From: Euperipatoides rowelli
Taxonomy: Eukaryota > Onychophora > Udeonychophora > Euonychophora > Peripatopsidae
Reading direction: 5' to 3' (one strand)
Length of the DNA: 10,114 nt
Assembly (NCBI GenBank): GCA_003024985.2
Contig: PXIH01S0034514.1
The notes beneath the pieces are model-generated. The model was not told where the DNA came from. It saw only the letters and a list, made by a program, of their open reading frames with translations, and ran no database searches. A program made the translations under genes and the position numbers. This document shows, one piece after another, positions 1 through 6,760 of this stretch. Every line of letters starts with the position of its first letter. Positions within the stretch are counted from its first letter, which is position 1.

Positions 1-83
1 AAATTTAAATGTTTGTCTATAGTTGAAATCTGTTAAAATGTTTTAAATTCCTGCAATATCGATTTTACCAGTTTTATATTAAA

Positions 84-173
84 CTAGCTGAAATACCCGG
101 TGTTACCCAGGATGGGTTCCGGCATTACCCCTGACCCCCTCCATCCACAAAATTCTATTTTCCTTGTCTATAC
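84..173. mobile_element. Interspersed repeat, left part, split by a hAT insertion
   Basis: This block opens with a 'ctagctgaaatacccgg' start and a C-rich stretch and stops exactly where the hAT element begins. It resumes at about 610. From 115 onward it is the left half of a module that recurs complete at 670-796. The style (CTAGCTG...ACCCGG opening, 'catgccaaatttca' core, a run of CA/AAAC and then 'aactttctgggacc' near the end) resembles widespread short repeats that share tails with non-LTR retrotransposons. That family link comes from memory of similar repeats and is weak. No coding sequence is present. Orientation and exact left end are uncertain. Confidence 0.55.
166..173. repeat. Target-site duplication, left (hAT copy 1)
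   Basis: GTCTATAC directly abuts the left terminus. It matches GTATAAAC at 602-609 except at the third and sixth bases. Eight base pairs is the duplication size made by hAT transposases. Confidence 0.65.
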
Positions 174-601
174 CAGGGATTCCCAACCTTTTTCTACCCT
201 AGAGCACATTCTAAAATACCAGTAGGGTGGCAGGCACCATCTATATTTTCCGTAATGATGAAAATATATGCGCAGATATAAAAAATGTGGTCGAATCTGG
301 AATGTATTGCTTATATTTAGACAATTCTCTAACTATCCCCACCAGTACTCAATTTGTCCATCTGTGTGCATTTCACTCAAGTTTGTCTGCGTTAACTTGG
401 CACAAAAGGTGGAATTAAAGAGGTCAATTTACAAGAAAACAACTGTCTAAAATTGGTTGCCTAACGACTCACAATCTATACCAAAGGGATCCGGGTGCTG
501 CCAAGTTAACGCAGACAAGCTTTTGTTTCATTGTCGAAAAGCGGTGGGCACACACACAAATTGGTAGATGGCCGCCACAGGCACATCATTGGAAACCCCT
601 G
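174..601. mobile_element. Non-autonomous hAT-type DNA transposon, copy 1 (428 bp)
   Basis: The left end reads CAGGGATTCCCAACC. The reverse complement of the right end reads CAGGGGTTTCCAA. These are imperfect terminal inverted repeats of the CAGGG-TTCCCAA type known from hAT-superfamily elements. The 8 bp on either side, GTCTATAC (166-173) and GTATAAAC (602-609), match at 6 of 8 positions and fit the hAT duplication pattern nTnnnnAn. At 428 bp it is far too short for a transposase, and the short ORFs inside it show no transposase motif, so it would have moved using an enzyme supplied elsewhere. A second copy lies at about 2690-3011. The decayed duplication suggests an old insertion. Confidence 0.8.
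383..518. repeat. Perfect 20-bp inverted repeat inside hAT copy 1
   Basis: Positions 383-402 (TTGTCTGCGTTAACTTGGCA) are the exact reverse complement of 499-518, with a 96-bp spacer. The arms could form a long-loop hairpin or cruciform. In the second hAT copy only about 8-9 bp (TAACTTGG) of the pairing survives, at about 2812-2820 and 2915-2923. Such subterminal repeats can be transposase-binding sites in hAT elements; that role here is inference. Confidence 0.85.
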
Positions 602-609
602 GTATAAAC
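602..609. repeat. Target-site duplication, right (hAT copy 1)
   Basis: GTATAAAC follows the right terminus and pairs with 166-173. Removing the element and this copy joins the flanks into a module that aligns with the uninterrupted module at 670-796, which independently supports these borders. Confidence 0.65.
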
Positions 610-669
610 TATACAACCTGCCCACATGCCAAATTTCAATTTGTGTCATGTTGGGAAGTATACTAAACA

Positions 670-796
670 GTTCAGGGTCATTCCCCACCCTCACCCCACC
701 CCCAAAAATCCAAAAGTCTATTTTTCTTGGCTAGACTGTCTACCCACCCACATGCCAAATTTCAAGTTTGTGCCATATTGGAAAGCATGCTATATC
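670..796. repeat. Uninterrupted copy of the internal module
   Basis: This is the second of two related modules of about 120 bp. It matches 115-173 joined to 610-669, including the C-rich start, the CTATTTTTCTTGG segment and the CATGCCAAATTTCAA block. The hAT element interrupts the first module a few bases after the segment matching CTTGGCTAGAC. Both modules probably arose by tandem duplication within the parent repeat. Confidence 0.7.
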
Positions 797-819
797 CTAA
801 CTCCTCAATGATAACAAAC

Positions 820-840
820 ACACACACATACAAACAAACT
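820..840. repeat. CA-rich simple repeat in the repeat tail
   Basis: A short (CA)n run followed by CATACAAACAAAC near the end of the interspersed repeat. Such simple tails are common at the ends of short retroposed repeats. Confidence 0.7.
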
Positions 841-866
841 TTCTGGGACCACATTTATTTTTTTTG

Positions 867-1092
867 GGTATAACAAATGCATTATTTTGTTTGTGTTTTA
901 TCATATTGATTCATTGCGGAAAGGTAAAACAGATATAAGTAAGTTCACAAAATGTTTACTTTCTTATTGACATTTTATATTTTATAGTAAATGCCATATT
1001 CATAATCAACTTCCTTTACATATACAAATCAATGCTAATTTATTCATTATGTTTAATGTGCACATGGGAATTGGGCCTAATGGAAGTGTGGA
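867..1092. other. Unique-looking AT-rich spacer
   Basis: AT-rich DNA between the interspersed repeat and the possible MITE. I see no ORF, repeat or RNA gene in it. Confidence 0.5.
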
Positions 1093-1347
1093 ATTATGAA
1101 CTTTTCAAGTTTATATTCTTCACTGATTGGTTAACGGTTGATTAACAGTATGGCGGACATAAATTCGGTTAAAATGATCAAAATCGATTAAAAAAAGATT
1201 ATTTAACTCCTTCATCATCATAGGGTTGGGGCATAGTGGGTTTAATACATAGTATAAGTTTGGGTTTAAGGTTAGGGTAAGGTTAGGAATCTAAATATTA
1301 AAATAAAGATGCTATCCATCTTGATCCTGTGACTGAAAGTTCATAAT
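1093..1347. mobile_element. Possible MITE-like element bounded by short inverted repeats
   Basis: ATTATGAACTTTTCA at 1093-1107 is the near-exact reverse complement of TGAAAGTTCATAAT at 1334-1347, with one extra T. The ends enclose about 255 bp. The interior has 'tatggcggacat', a GGTTAGGGTAAGGTTAGG tract (about 1269-1287) and no coding potential. Size and structure fit a miniature inverted-repeat transposable element. I could not find a convincing target-site duplication, so the class is unknown and a chance inverted repeat is possible. Confidence 0.4.
1269..1287 (+). repeat. Short GGTTAGG-like tract
   Basis: Three to four GGTTAG/GGGTTT-like units in a row ('aaggttagggtaaggttagg' region). It resembles a degenerate telomere-type repeat but is only about 20 bp and lies inside the possible MITE. 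It is not evidence of a chromosome end. Confidence 0.4.
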
Positions 1348-1371
1348 CCTATGCTTCAGCTAGCCCCGAGT

Positions 1372-1416
1372 GCATGTGTGTACATTCTTAATTAAAAAAG
1401 AATGTCACACACATGC
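1372..1416. repeat. Strong hairpin, 18-bp stem with one bulge
   Basis: GCATGTGTGTACATTCTT (1372-1389) pairs with 1398-1416 across an 8-nt loop (AATTAAAA). The only flaw is one extra C in the right arm. This lies 25 bp after the possible MITE end. It could be a foldback repeat or an RNA hairpin. At 45 nt it is short for a microRNA precursor. Confidence 0.75.
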
Positions 1417-1850
1417 TTTTATTGTCTTACTTTCTTAGAACGGCTTTTGCCATTTTTGACAGATTTGCTGTTTCTTTTATGTTTATATGTGATTTGGTTT
1501 GGCAGAAGTCAGTCATAGAAGTTTGACTGTCTCTTGAATACGCCATCTCAATGTTACAGGGCTTATCATTTATTTTATAATTGTTTTATGCTATCAATTT
1601 CTAAATCATTACTGGAAAGGTTTTCTTTTAATTATATATATTTTGCTCTCTACAATAACAAGAAAAATCGTTTCCGATTAATTTAACTTTCAAAATACCA
1701 CCATTGACATTTAAATATTTATATAATGTCATTAATTGTTGGACGTCTATCCCTTATTAACAGCTAATTTATTATTGGTTAATTTATTGATTAAAAATTT
1801 ACTCTGGTATATATACAGCACATATAGGTGCCCTATGTAGCTTAATGTAT

Positions 1851-1866
1851 ATACAGTATACTGTAT
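1851..1866. repeat. 16-bp perfect palindrome ATACAGTATACTGTAT
   Basis: Fully self-complementary. The same 16-mer recurs at 8955-8970. It contains TACAGT...ACTGTA, the shape of two Tc1/mariner-like CAGT ends with TA flanks placed head to head, but no element body is attached. Confidence 0.7.
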
Positions 1867-1894
1867 TTTTTTTATAGTATCCAGTATTTATATA

Positions 1895-1909
1895 GAAAGA
1901 GAGAGAGAG
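1895..1909 (+). repeat. GA microsatellite
   Basis: A GAAAGAGAGAGAGAG run, about six GA dinucleotides. Simple sequence only. Confidence 0.8.
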
Positions 1910-2689
1910 TATATAAAATTGATCTAGATATTGAATTTTAATATTAAAAGTGTTATAATTTAAATTCAAATTGTATATTGATTTGGTGAACAAAATAAAT
2001 ATTCCTAACTCCAGTTGATTTGCTCTATTATAAACATTAGCTTTCGCATCTGTATTAATATGTCATAGATAATAACACCTGGGTCAGTTCATTAACGTTT
2101 TAAATATCGACAGTCAATTAGATTATTATCAAAAGCTCATAAAGCTGTAAAATACTTTAGCAAATCATTTGAGAGAAAAATGAAGGCAAGGACAAAAGAG
2201 TGAACTTTCTAATTGAATTTTGGTCATGAACCTAAAGACAAAGAATTAGATGTCTATGTTTTTTTAATATTTAAACCAGTGATGGCTGCAGTCAACTTAA
2301 TTAAATAATAATAAAAACTCATATGATTAAAGGGAAAAGATAAAAATTAAAATCTAGTTTCTTTACACTTCATTAACATTGGTCTTTACCTCGAATTAAA
2401 AAAAAGAAAAAGAAGCAGATTTGACCATTTTAAAAAGTTTGATGGCATTTTGTGCTTTTATCTGAAGTAAAACTGTTATTCAATTTCTATCCTAGATAGC
2501 AACTTTCGTACTGTTAGTACTGATACACTCTAAGATTTGTATCTTCATCCTTTCCTCAGACTATAAATCAGGTAACCATCTCATGTGTTACCAACAACTT
2601 TTAATACAATTGGAAAAGGATAACAACAATAGGCTTTCTAGACCAACTAGTTGTCATTGGACTTTTTCTTTTATTTTATGCACATAAAT

Positions 2690-3011
2690 TTGCACAGACG
2701 TCAAAAACGTGATGAATCCAAATTGTATCGCCTATATTTAGACAATTCTCTAACTATACCCACCACTACTCAATTTGGCCATCTGCGTACACTGCACTCA
2801 AGTTCATCAGCTTAACTTGGCCACAAAATTAAAGAGGTCAATTTATAAGAAAACAACTACCTAAAATTGCTTGCCTAACCACTCACAATCTAAATTAATG
2901 GGATCCGGGAGCCACCAAGTTAGTTCAAGTTTTATTTCGAACATCGGTGGGTACACACAAATTGGTCGATGGCCGCAATGATGCCCTTGGGCACAAGGTT
3001 GGGAACCCCTG
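2690..3011. mobile_element. Non-autonomous hAT-type transposon, copy 2 (left end degraded)
   Basis: Similar to copy 1 from about 271 to 601 across its whole length, including the shared TATATTTAGACAATTCTCTA, AAAATTAAAGAGGTCAATTTA-like and ATTGGTNGATGGCCGC segments. Its right end, reverse-complemented, reads CAGGGGTTCCCAACCTT, a better match to the left terminus of copy 1 than copy 1's own right end. No left terminus is found: similarity fades around 2670-2690 into unrelated sequence, with at most a weak trace near 2655-2670. The 8 bp after the end (GAGTAGAC, 3012-3019) have no partner upstream. It is a deleted or decayed copy with no coding capacity. Confidence 0.75.
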
Positions 3012-3152
3012 GAGTAGACAGAGTGAGAAAGGTTTCCTGGTATTCCAGGTTGGAGGTTTCTGCGTCGGGCCATCTACCCAACCAGTATTAAAAGATATCT
3101 AATCTAAAGAACCGAAACAAGGAAAGAAGGACTGAAACATTGAGACTGAGTA
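3012..3152 (+). other. Possible LINE 5' sequence next to hAT copy 2
   Basis: Less AT-rich than its surroundings and lying between the hAT right end and the endonuclease relic. It includes 'ttccaggttggaggtttctg'. It may be the LINE's leader or earlier coding sequence, now with several stops. I see no motif that settles this. Confidence 0.3.
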
Positions 3153-3581
3153 TGCAAATGGACTATGATCTTTGGATGCTGGAATGTACAAGATTAGTCA
3201 ATGAAGAGGTATACTTTACCAAATGTGTTGAATAAGTAGAATTTTGATGTGTGTGTATTATCAGAAACAAATAAAAAGGGGAAAGGAGAAGAAATCCTCA
3301 ATAGCTTATTTGGAGCGGAGTGGAAAAGAGCCAATAATTAAAAGCCGTTAAAGAAAATTTTGAAGTATATAATCAAAGGATTTAATGAATATGACCTTAT
3401 ATTGAAGGGATGTGGCTTTCATAGAGTATGTATATATCCTAATAACGATATGAGTGATGTTAGAAATTAAGATGAATTATGGAATCTATTGCAAGAAATC
3501 ACTGAAAAGGTCCCAAAGAGAAAATAAATTTGCATATTTGGGGATTTCAATACTTAGGTGGAATATGAACAAATTATGGTG
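3153..3581 (+). pseudogene. Relic of a LINE (RTE-like) apurinic endonuclease domain
   Basis: One frame (codons starting at 3153, 3156 and so on) reads as a decayed APE-type endonuclease of a non-LTR retrotransposon. In order: an N-terminal WNVQ (3180-3191), FDVCVLSETNKKGKGEE (3243-3293), which matches the family's 'D...LSET+ +KGKGEE' motif with the catalytic Glu, and a late ICIFGDFNT (3528-3554) with the GDFN catalytic motif, preceded by LLQEITEKVPKRK. A YEQIM segment follows (3564-3578). Six in-frame stops (3195, 3237, 3339, 3468, 3525, 3555) and a shortened region after GDFN show it is dead. No frameshift is needed. Reverse transcriptase motifs are absent downstream. RTE is the closest clade by eye; other APE LINEs are possible. 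Confidence 0.8.
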
Positions 3582-3619
3582 CATTGGCAGGGTCTGAATA
3601 CTTGGTTTGCTAAATGGTT

Positions 3620-4203
3620 TACATTTTGTATATTATATCTTTACATAGGATAAATTGTTGAAAATATATTTTAAGGGAAGGGACTGAGAAAGAATTTTGA
3701 TTCAAATTTAGTACACATAATTACAATGGGTGCCGTTGAAGGCACGCTTGACGCTATCAGTTTATAACATTTTGTTAGAACAAATTAGGGTTTCCTTAGG
3801 TTAACCGATCGTTAAATACAATTATAAATATTAAAATTCACTCATTTGTTAACGGTCAATATATATAACATTTCCTAATAAATAAAACCAGAGCTTCAAG
3901 CACTCTTCGTTTGTAATTGAATTATTTTTAATAGCATTGATAAGTTCCCATACAAAGAACAAATCATAAGTTTAAATAAATGTAAATTAAACTTAAAATA
4001 AAATTCTTCAAATAATAATTTCCATTTCAATATCAAACAGGAAATCAGAATCTTAACAAATCTAAAACACACGCTAAAAATTAAAAACAAACAATTCTTC
4101 AGCAAAATAATGAATGATTCTCAGCAGGAAACATTCTTAAAATAATAATTCCACTCTTGATGTATAGCCTAACAAGTTTGAATAAAGTATTTTATTGTTA
4201 TTA
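3620..4203. other. Gene-free AT-rich region
   Basis: No credible coding sequence. A reverse-strand ORF of 69 codons at 3896-4105 is low complexity (rich in Leu, Phe, Lys and Ile) and is expected by chance. A small stem, GTGCC-GTTGAA-GGCAC, lies near 3730-3745. Nothing else is recognised. Confidence 0.5.
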
Positions 4204-4249
4204 CTTGCAACACATGGTCTGTACACATGTATTGACCATGTGTTGCAAG
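4204..4249. repeat. Perfect hairpin, 16-bp stem and 14-nt loop
   Basis: CTTGCAACACATGGTC (4204-4219) is the exact reverse complement of 4234-4249. The loop is TGTACACATGTATT and itself contains ACACATG. Perfect pairing in otherwise decayed AT-rich DNA suggests recent origin or constraint. It may be a foldback transposon remnant, a structured RNA element or a cruciform site. It is too short for a typical animal microRNA precursor. Confidence 0.85.
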
Positions 4250-4376
4250 GATCTAAATTTACTAATCGAATAGAGAATATCCCCCCCATTTATCATTACG
4301 TCTAATATGAGTGACAAAACCAATTGCAAAATTTTCTGTACTTTAGTAACTTTATTACGACAAATATAAAAGCATA

Positions 4377-4416
4377 CATGTGTGGAAGATAAGATCAGTC
4401 TATATTTTCACACATG
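4377..4416 (+). repeat. Hairpin with 11-bp stem
   Basis: CATGTGTGGAA (4377-4387) pairs with TTTCACACATG (4406-4416) over an 18-nt loop, with one G-T pair. It carries the same CATGTGT/ACACATG word as the hairpins at 1372 and 4204. Confidence 0.55.
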
Positions 4417-4649
4417 AATTATGGGTAAAATTTCCATAGCCACAAAATTACCCAGACCATATCTAGTTCTCAAGCAGAACAATTCACTGTGGTATGTCAG
4501 GATATGTTAACATTTCCTTGGTTTTGCAGTACTATTCTGAATCATAAAAATTAGAAATAGCATTTTATATATAACCTTCCTTCCAAAGGGGGCACGGCAG
4601 TTGAAAAATCATATTTGGAAAAAAAGAGAGAGAGGATCTTACTGGTTCT

Positions 4650-4660
4650 CACACACACAC
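4650..4660 (+). repeat. CA microsatellite
   Basis: Five to six CA units following TGGTTCT. Simple sequence only. Confidence 0.75.
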
Positions 4661-5827
4661 TCAAAGCACAGACAAAAGAATATCAATTTTTCTTAAACTA
4701 ATATTGTCTATATTATTTAGTATATTTGCCTTAAAGTGTATAAATCGGTATTCATGTGGCAGAAAATTTTTTACAGATAGATCATGTCCCTTACATCATT
4801 TTTTAAACATAATAAAATGTTTAATCCCATTCATTTAAAAAAAATATTAAGGAGTTGTTAATAATAAATTATGTGCCTATACAAATCTAGGCCTACTTTC
4901 CCATATGTTTTGTTTTTCAGAACTTAATACAATTGTTATTTTTCATTTTTTTAAATCCAAAACTGTTAAAATATTATACTGTATAAATATATTCCAAACA
5001 ATGGATGATGTACTGTATTTCAAAAATATTAATATTCCAAAATATTGTATTTATTACTCAGGGAAATTAATTATACACTCTGTTAAAATGATATTTGAAT
5101 TATATGTAAGGTTAAAATACTTTGGTTTAAATTGTATTGCAATTGAAAGCAGAAAGTTAATCCTATCTTTTGATATTTCTCATTGCATTGCAAACCCTTT
5201 AAATAAAAATGATATATTTTTATTATTGTTAAAAATCTGAAATTAACAATTTAATTCTGTAATAAGATTATTGGTCTTTATTATCTATTTGATTTTTCAT
5301 TAAATCTATTTAGAATTCGTTTTAATATTTAAAATAAATTAAAATAATTCAAATACAGCTTTTACTTTTATGACGTAAACAAGCCATTAAGTGACAATTT
5401 TCTTATGGAATAAAATTCAACTCTCCAACGAGTTTGATAAAATATTTCCACTTTTATCGTAAATCTCCTTGAAAAATATGACAGCTTACAAACAAGCTTT
5501 TGCCATCTTAATTTATCATTTAATGAAATAAAGAGACCAATTATCAAAGGTGGGGACTCATGTAAATGTTATGTCTAAAGCCACACCTTAAATTTTTGTC
5601 CTATTCAAATATACATTGAAATTGTAAAATATTGTTTTTAATATTTTTTTACATTGGCCCTAGAACGTTTTCTGGATGAAAGAATTTTTTTTGCCCTGAC
5701 TTCTAAACTTTTTCTGGTGAAAATATGTTTTTGTTCAACCGTGTTTCCATTGTACTTGTATTTGTCTGTGCTTCAGGATGCAACTTCCTTTTTTTCTTGC
5801 TTATAATTTCACTCTGTGGGGGACTTG

Positions 5828-5856
5828 TCTTCAGCTAAATGAAAATTAGCCGAAGA
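5828..5856. repeat. Small hairpin upstream of the putative exon
   Basis: TCTTCAGCTAA pairs with TTAGCCGAAGA across a 7-nt loop (ATGAAAA). The single mismatch becomes a G-U pair in an RNA copied from the minus strand. It lies in a stretch (5760-5960) that is less AT-rich than its surroundings but has no clear ORF. Confidence 0.45.
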
Positions 5857-6021
5857 TGGACTTTCTTACCCATACAGTGTGTTATAGAGAAATGGTGAGG
5901 AGAATGTGTCTTCGTTTCATTCTTATTGGAGGAGGAACTGCACACACAGATCCTGATGAATGAATTCATTTTAAGCGGTTGAACTCTGTATTTTTATTAT
6001 ACACAAAAAGTATAAAAACTC

Positions 6022-6288
6022 ATGTCCAAAAATGTTTGCTCTCTTATTTTATTGTTATATTTTGCGATTTCGTTCCTTTCCATGTCCGATGAAAAGCTAA
6101 ATAGAAGCTCCCATTATCTTGGCTGTCTCAGTGTAAACATGAACAAGCCAGATATTGACAGACATTGCATGGCAGTAACAGCCACAATAAAAGATTTCTT
6201 ATGGGAGGTCAACAATAGGCCGCAAGCTGAATTGGATACCGTTCTCGTACCAGAAAGCCCCGAGTCCATGTCGGCTGCAAGCACTTAA
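6022..6288 (+). CDS. Putative coding sequence: terminal exon or small 88-aa ORF, unrecognised
   Basis: This is the only stretch with coding character. Read from 6022 it gives 88 residues with a hydrophobic start (about residues 5-21, signal-peptide-like) and a stop at 6286-6288. The ATG has a weak context (CTC before it) and the first third is as AT-rich as the surroundings. From about 6132 the composition changes: balanced codons and no homopolymers. A good splice acceptor, TTATCTTGGCTGTCTCAG, ends at 6131. I therefore favour a last coding exon 6132-6288, with one base completing the upstream codon and then 51 residues. These include DRHCMAV, KDFLWEVNNRPQ and an acidic/Ser-rich C-terminus (VPESPESMSAAST). 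I do not recognise the protein and assign no function. No upstream exon was found in the window, so the gene would extend left of position 1 through long introns. Confidence 0.4.
   Translation: MSKNVCSLILLLYFAISFLSMSDEKLNRSSHYLGCLSVNMNKPDIDRHCMAVTATIKDFLWEVNNRPQAELDTVLVPESPESMSAAST
6114..6131 (+). promoter_or_regulatory. Candidate 3' splice acceptor
   Basis: The pyrimidine-rich TTATCTTGGCTGTCTCAG ends in AG immediately before the change to coding-like composition. If used, the exon starts at 6132 and the frame that stays open to 6288 is entered after one base. This is inferred from sequence only; the tract contains some purines. Confidence 0.4.
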
Positions 6289-6569
6289 GAAGTTCCAGAA
6301 GACACCTAAATCTGCAGTAACAATGTAGATTTTCAAATACTATTCCTCCCAAGACATCGTTTGCTGAGCTTTACTAACCGCTACTTCTGTTCTCCTCTAC
6401 AACAACTATAACTACCGATCTTCACTGTGCAATTCCCTTTACACTATGAACTTCTCAATTACCAAGAGAACAATGAACAGTAACTAGTTTGCTACTAATT
6501 TCTTCTCATTCGCTGTCCCCTAATTCAAGCAAGTTTCCTACTACCAAAAGATGTCTTCGGCGGATCCGC
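6289..6569 (+). other. Possible 3' UTR, proximal part
   Basis: This segment after the stop codon is less AT-rich than most of the window and has few homopolymers, unlike what follows. It contains no long ORF. If the exon is real this is its 3' UTR. No AATAAA occurs before 7154. Confidence 0.35.
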
Positions 6570-6760
6570 AATTTTTTTTTTTTGTAAGCTAACTTTTTTT
6601 AATTATTTTTTCTTTAACAATCATTTTTTTAATCCAGAAAAAGAGGTTCAGGGGCAAATCAATCATTTTTTTAGTCATTTTTTTTTGTGGGAAATCATAA
6701 GTCATTTTTTTTGTGTTGTGTTTGTTAAGAAAATACAAAACTTTTTTTTTTTTTAACTGA
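6570..6760 (+). repeat. U-rich tract with repeated TCATTTTTTT words
   Basis: Long T runs alternate with short spacers. The word TCATTTTTTT occurs four times (near 6621, 6664, 6676 and 6703). In a transcript from the + strand this would be a U-rich region of the kind bound by ELAV/Hu or TIA proteins. As DNA it may be only expanded simple sequence. Confidence 0.5.

Larger units (their letters stand above)
602..866. mobile_element. Interspersed repeat, right part
   Basis: Continues the element begun at 84. It holds the right half of module 1 (610-669), a full module 2 (670 to about 796) and a tail. Both modules contain CCCACATGCCAAATTTCAA with one transitional difference at most (621-639 and 747-765), followed by TTTGTGYCAT and a TTGGRAAG block. 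The tail has a CA-rich run (about 820-840), 'aaactttctgggacc' and a T-rich end. No coding sequence is seen. It could be the 3' end of a non-LTR element or an independent short repeat. Confidence 0.6.
1417..2670. other. Gene-free AT-rich region
   Basis: No ORF with coding character, RNA gene or recognisable transposon was seen. It contains a palindrome (1851-1866), a short GA microsatellite (1895-1909) and an A-rich run near 2398-2416. It is best read as intron or intergenic DNA. Confidence 0.5.
4250..5760. other. Gene-free AT-rich region
   Basis: Contains a C7 run (4281-4287), a short GA run (4626-4634), a CA run (4650-4660) and a hairpin at 4377-4416. A 111-codon ORF at 4905-5240 is made of AT-rich codons with no domain or motif and is not supported as a gene. 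A TGACGTAA (CRE-like) octamer lies near 5371-5378 but stands alone. The region is probably intron or intergenic. Confidence 0.5.

Noticed and set aside
227-450. Two overlapping + strand ORFs of 60-63 codons
   Set aside because: They lie wholly inside the non-autonomous hAT copy, and the equivalent frames are not open in copy 2.
506-694. Minus-strand ORF across the hAT right end, with a counterpart at 2861-3073
   Set aside because: Both cross transposon borders into unrelated flanks. The shared residues reflect shared non-coding transposon DNA and show no transposase motif.
1269-1287. Telomere-like GGTTAGGG tract
   Set aside because: Too short and degenerate for a telomere and surrounded by ordinary sequence.
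1372-1416. Hairpin as a microRNA precursor
   Set aside because: Only about 45 nt with an 8-nt loop, shorter than typical animal pre-miRNAs; the same applies to 4204-4249.
1799-1993. Minus-strand 64-codon ORF
   Set aside because: Tyr/Asn/Ile-rich translation of AT-rich DNA containing a palindrome and GA repeat; no coding signal.
3195-3557. All six LINE stops are TAA or TAG, as if these codons were reassigned
   Set aside because: TGA occurs in the same frame just upstream (for example 3024), the sample is small, and stop gain in a dead AT-rich LINE copy explains it.
3896-4105. Minus-strand 69-codon ORF
   Set aside because: Low-complexity Leu/Phe/Lys sequence expected by chance in AT-rich DNA.
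4905-5240. 111-codon open frame on the + strand
   Set aside because: Longest ORF in the window, but its codons and residues (Ile, Leu, Phe, Lys, Asn) simply mirror AT-rich DNA. There is no motif, no composition change and no start context.
5371-5378. TGACGTAA, CRE/ATF-like octamer
   Set aside because: Isolated motif with no promoter or gene start nearby; expected occasionally by chance.
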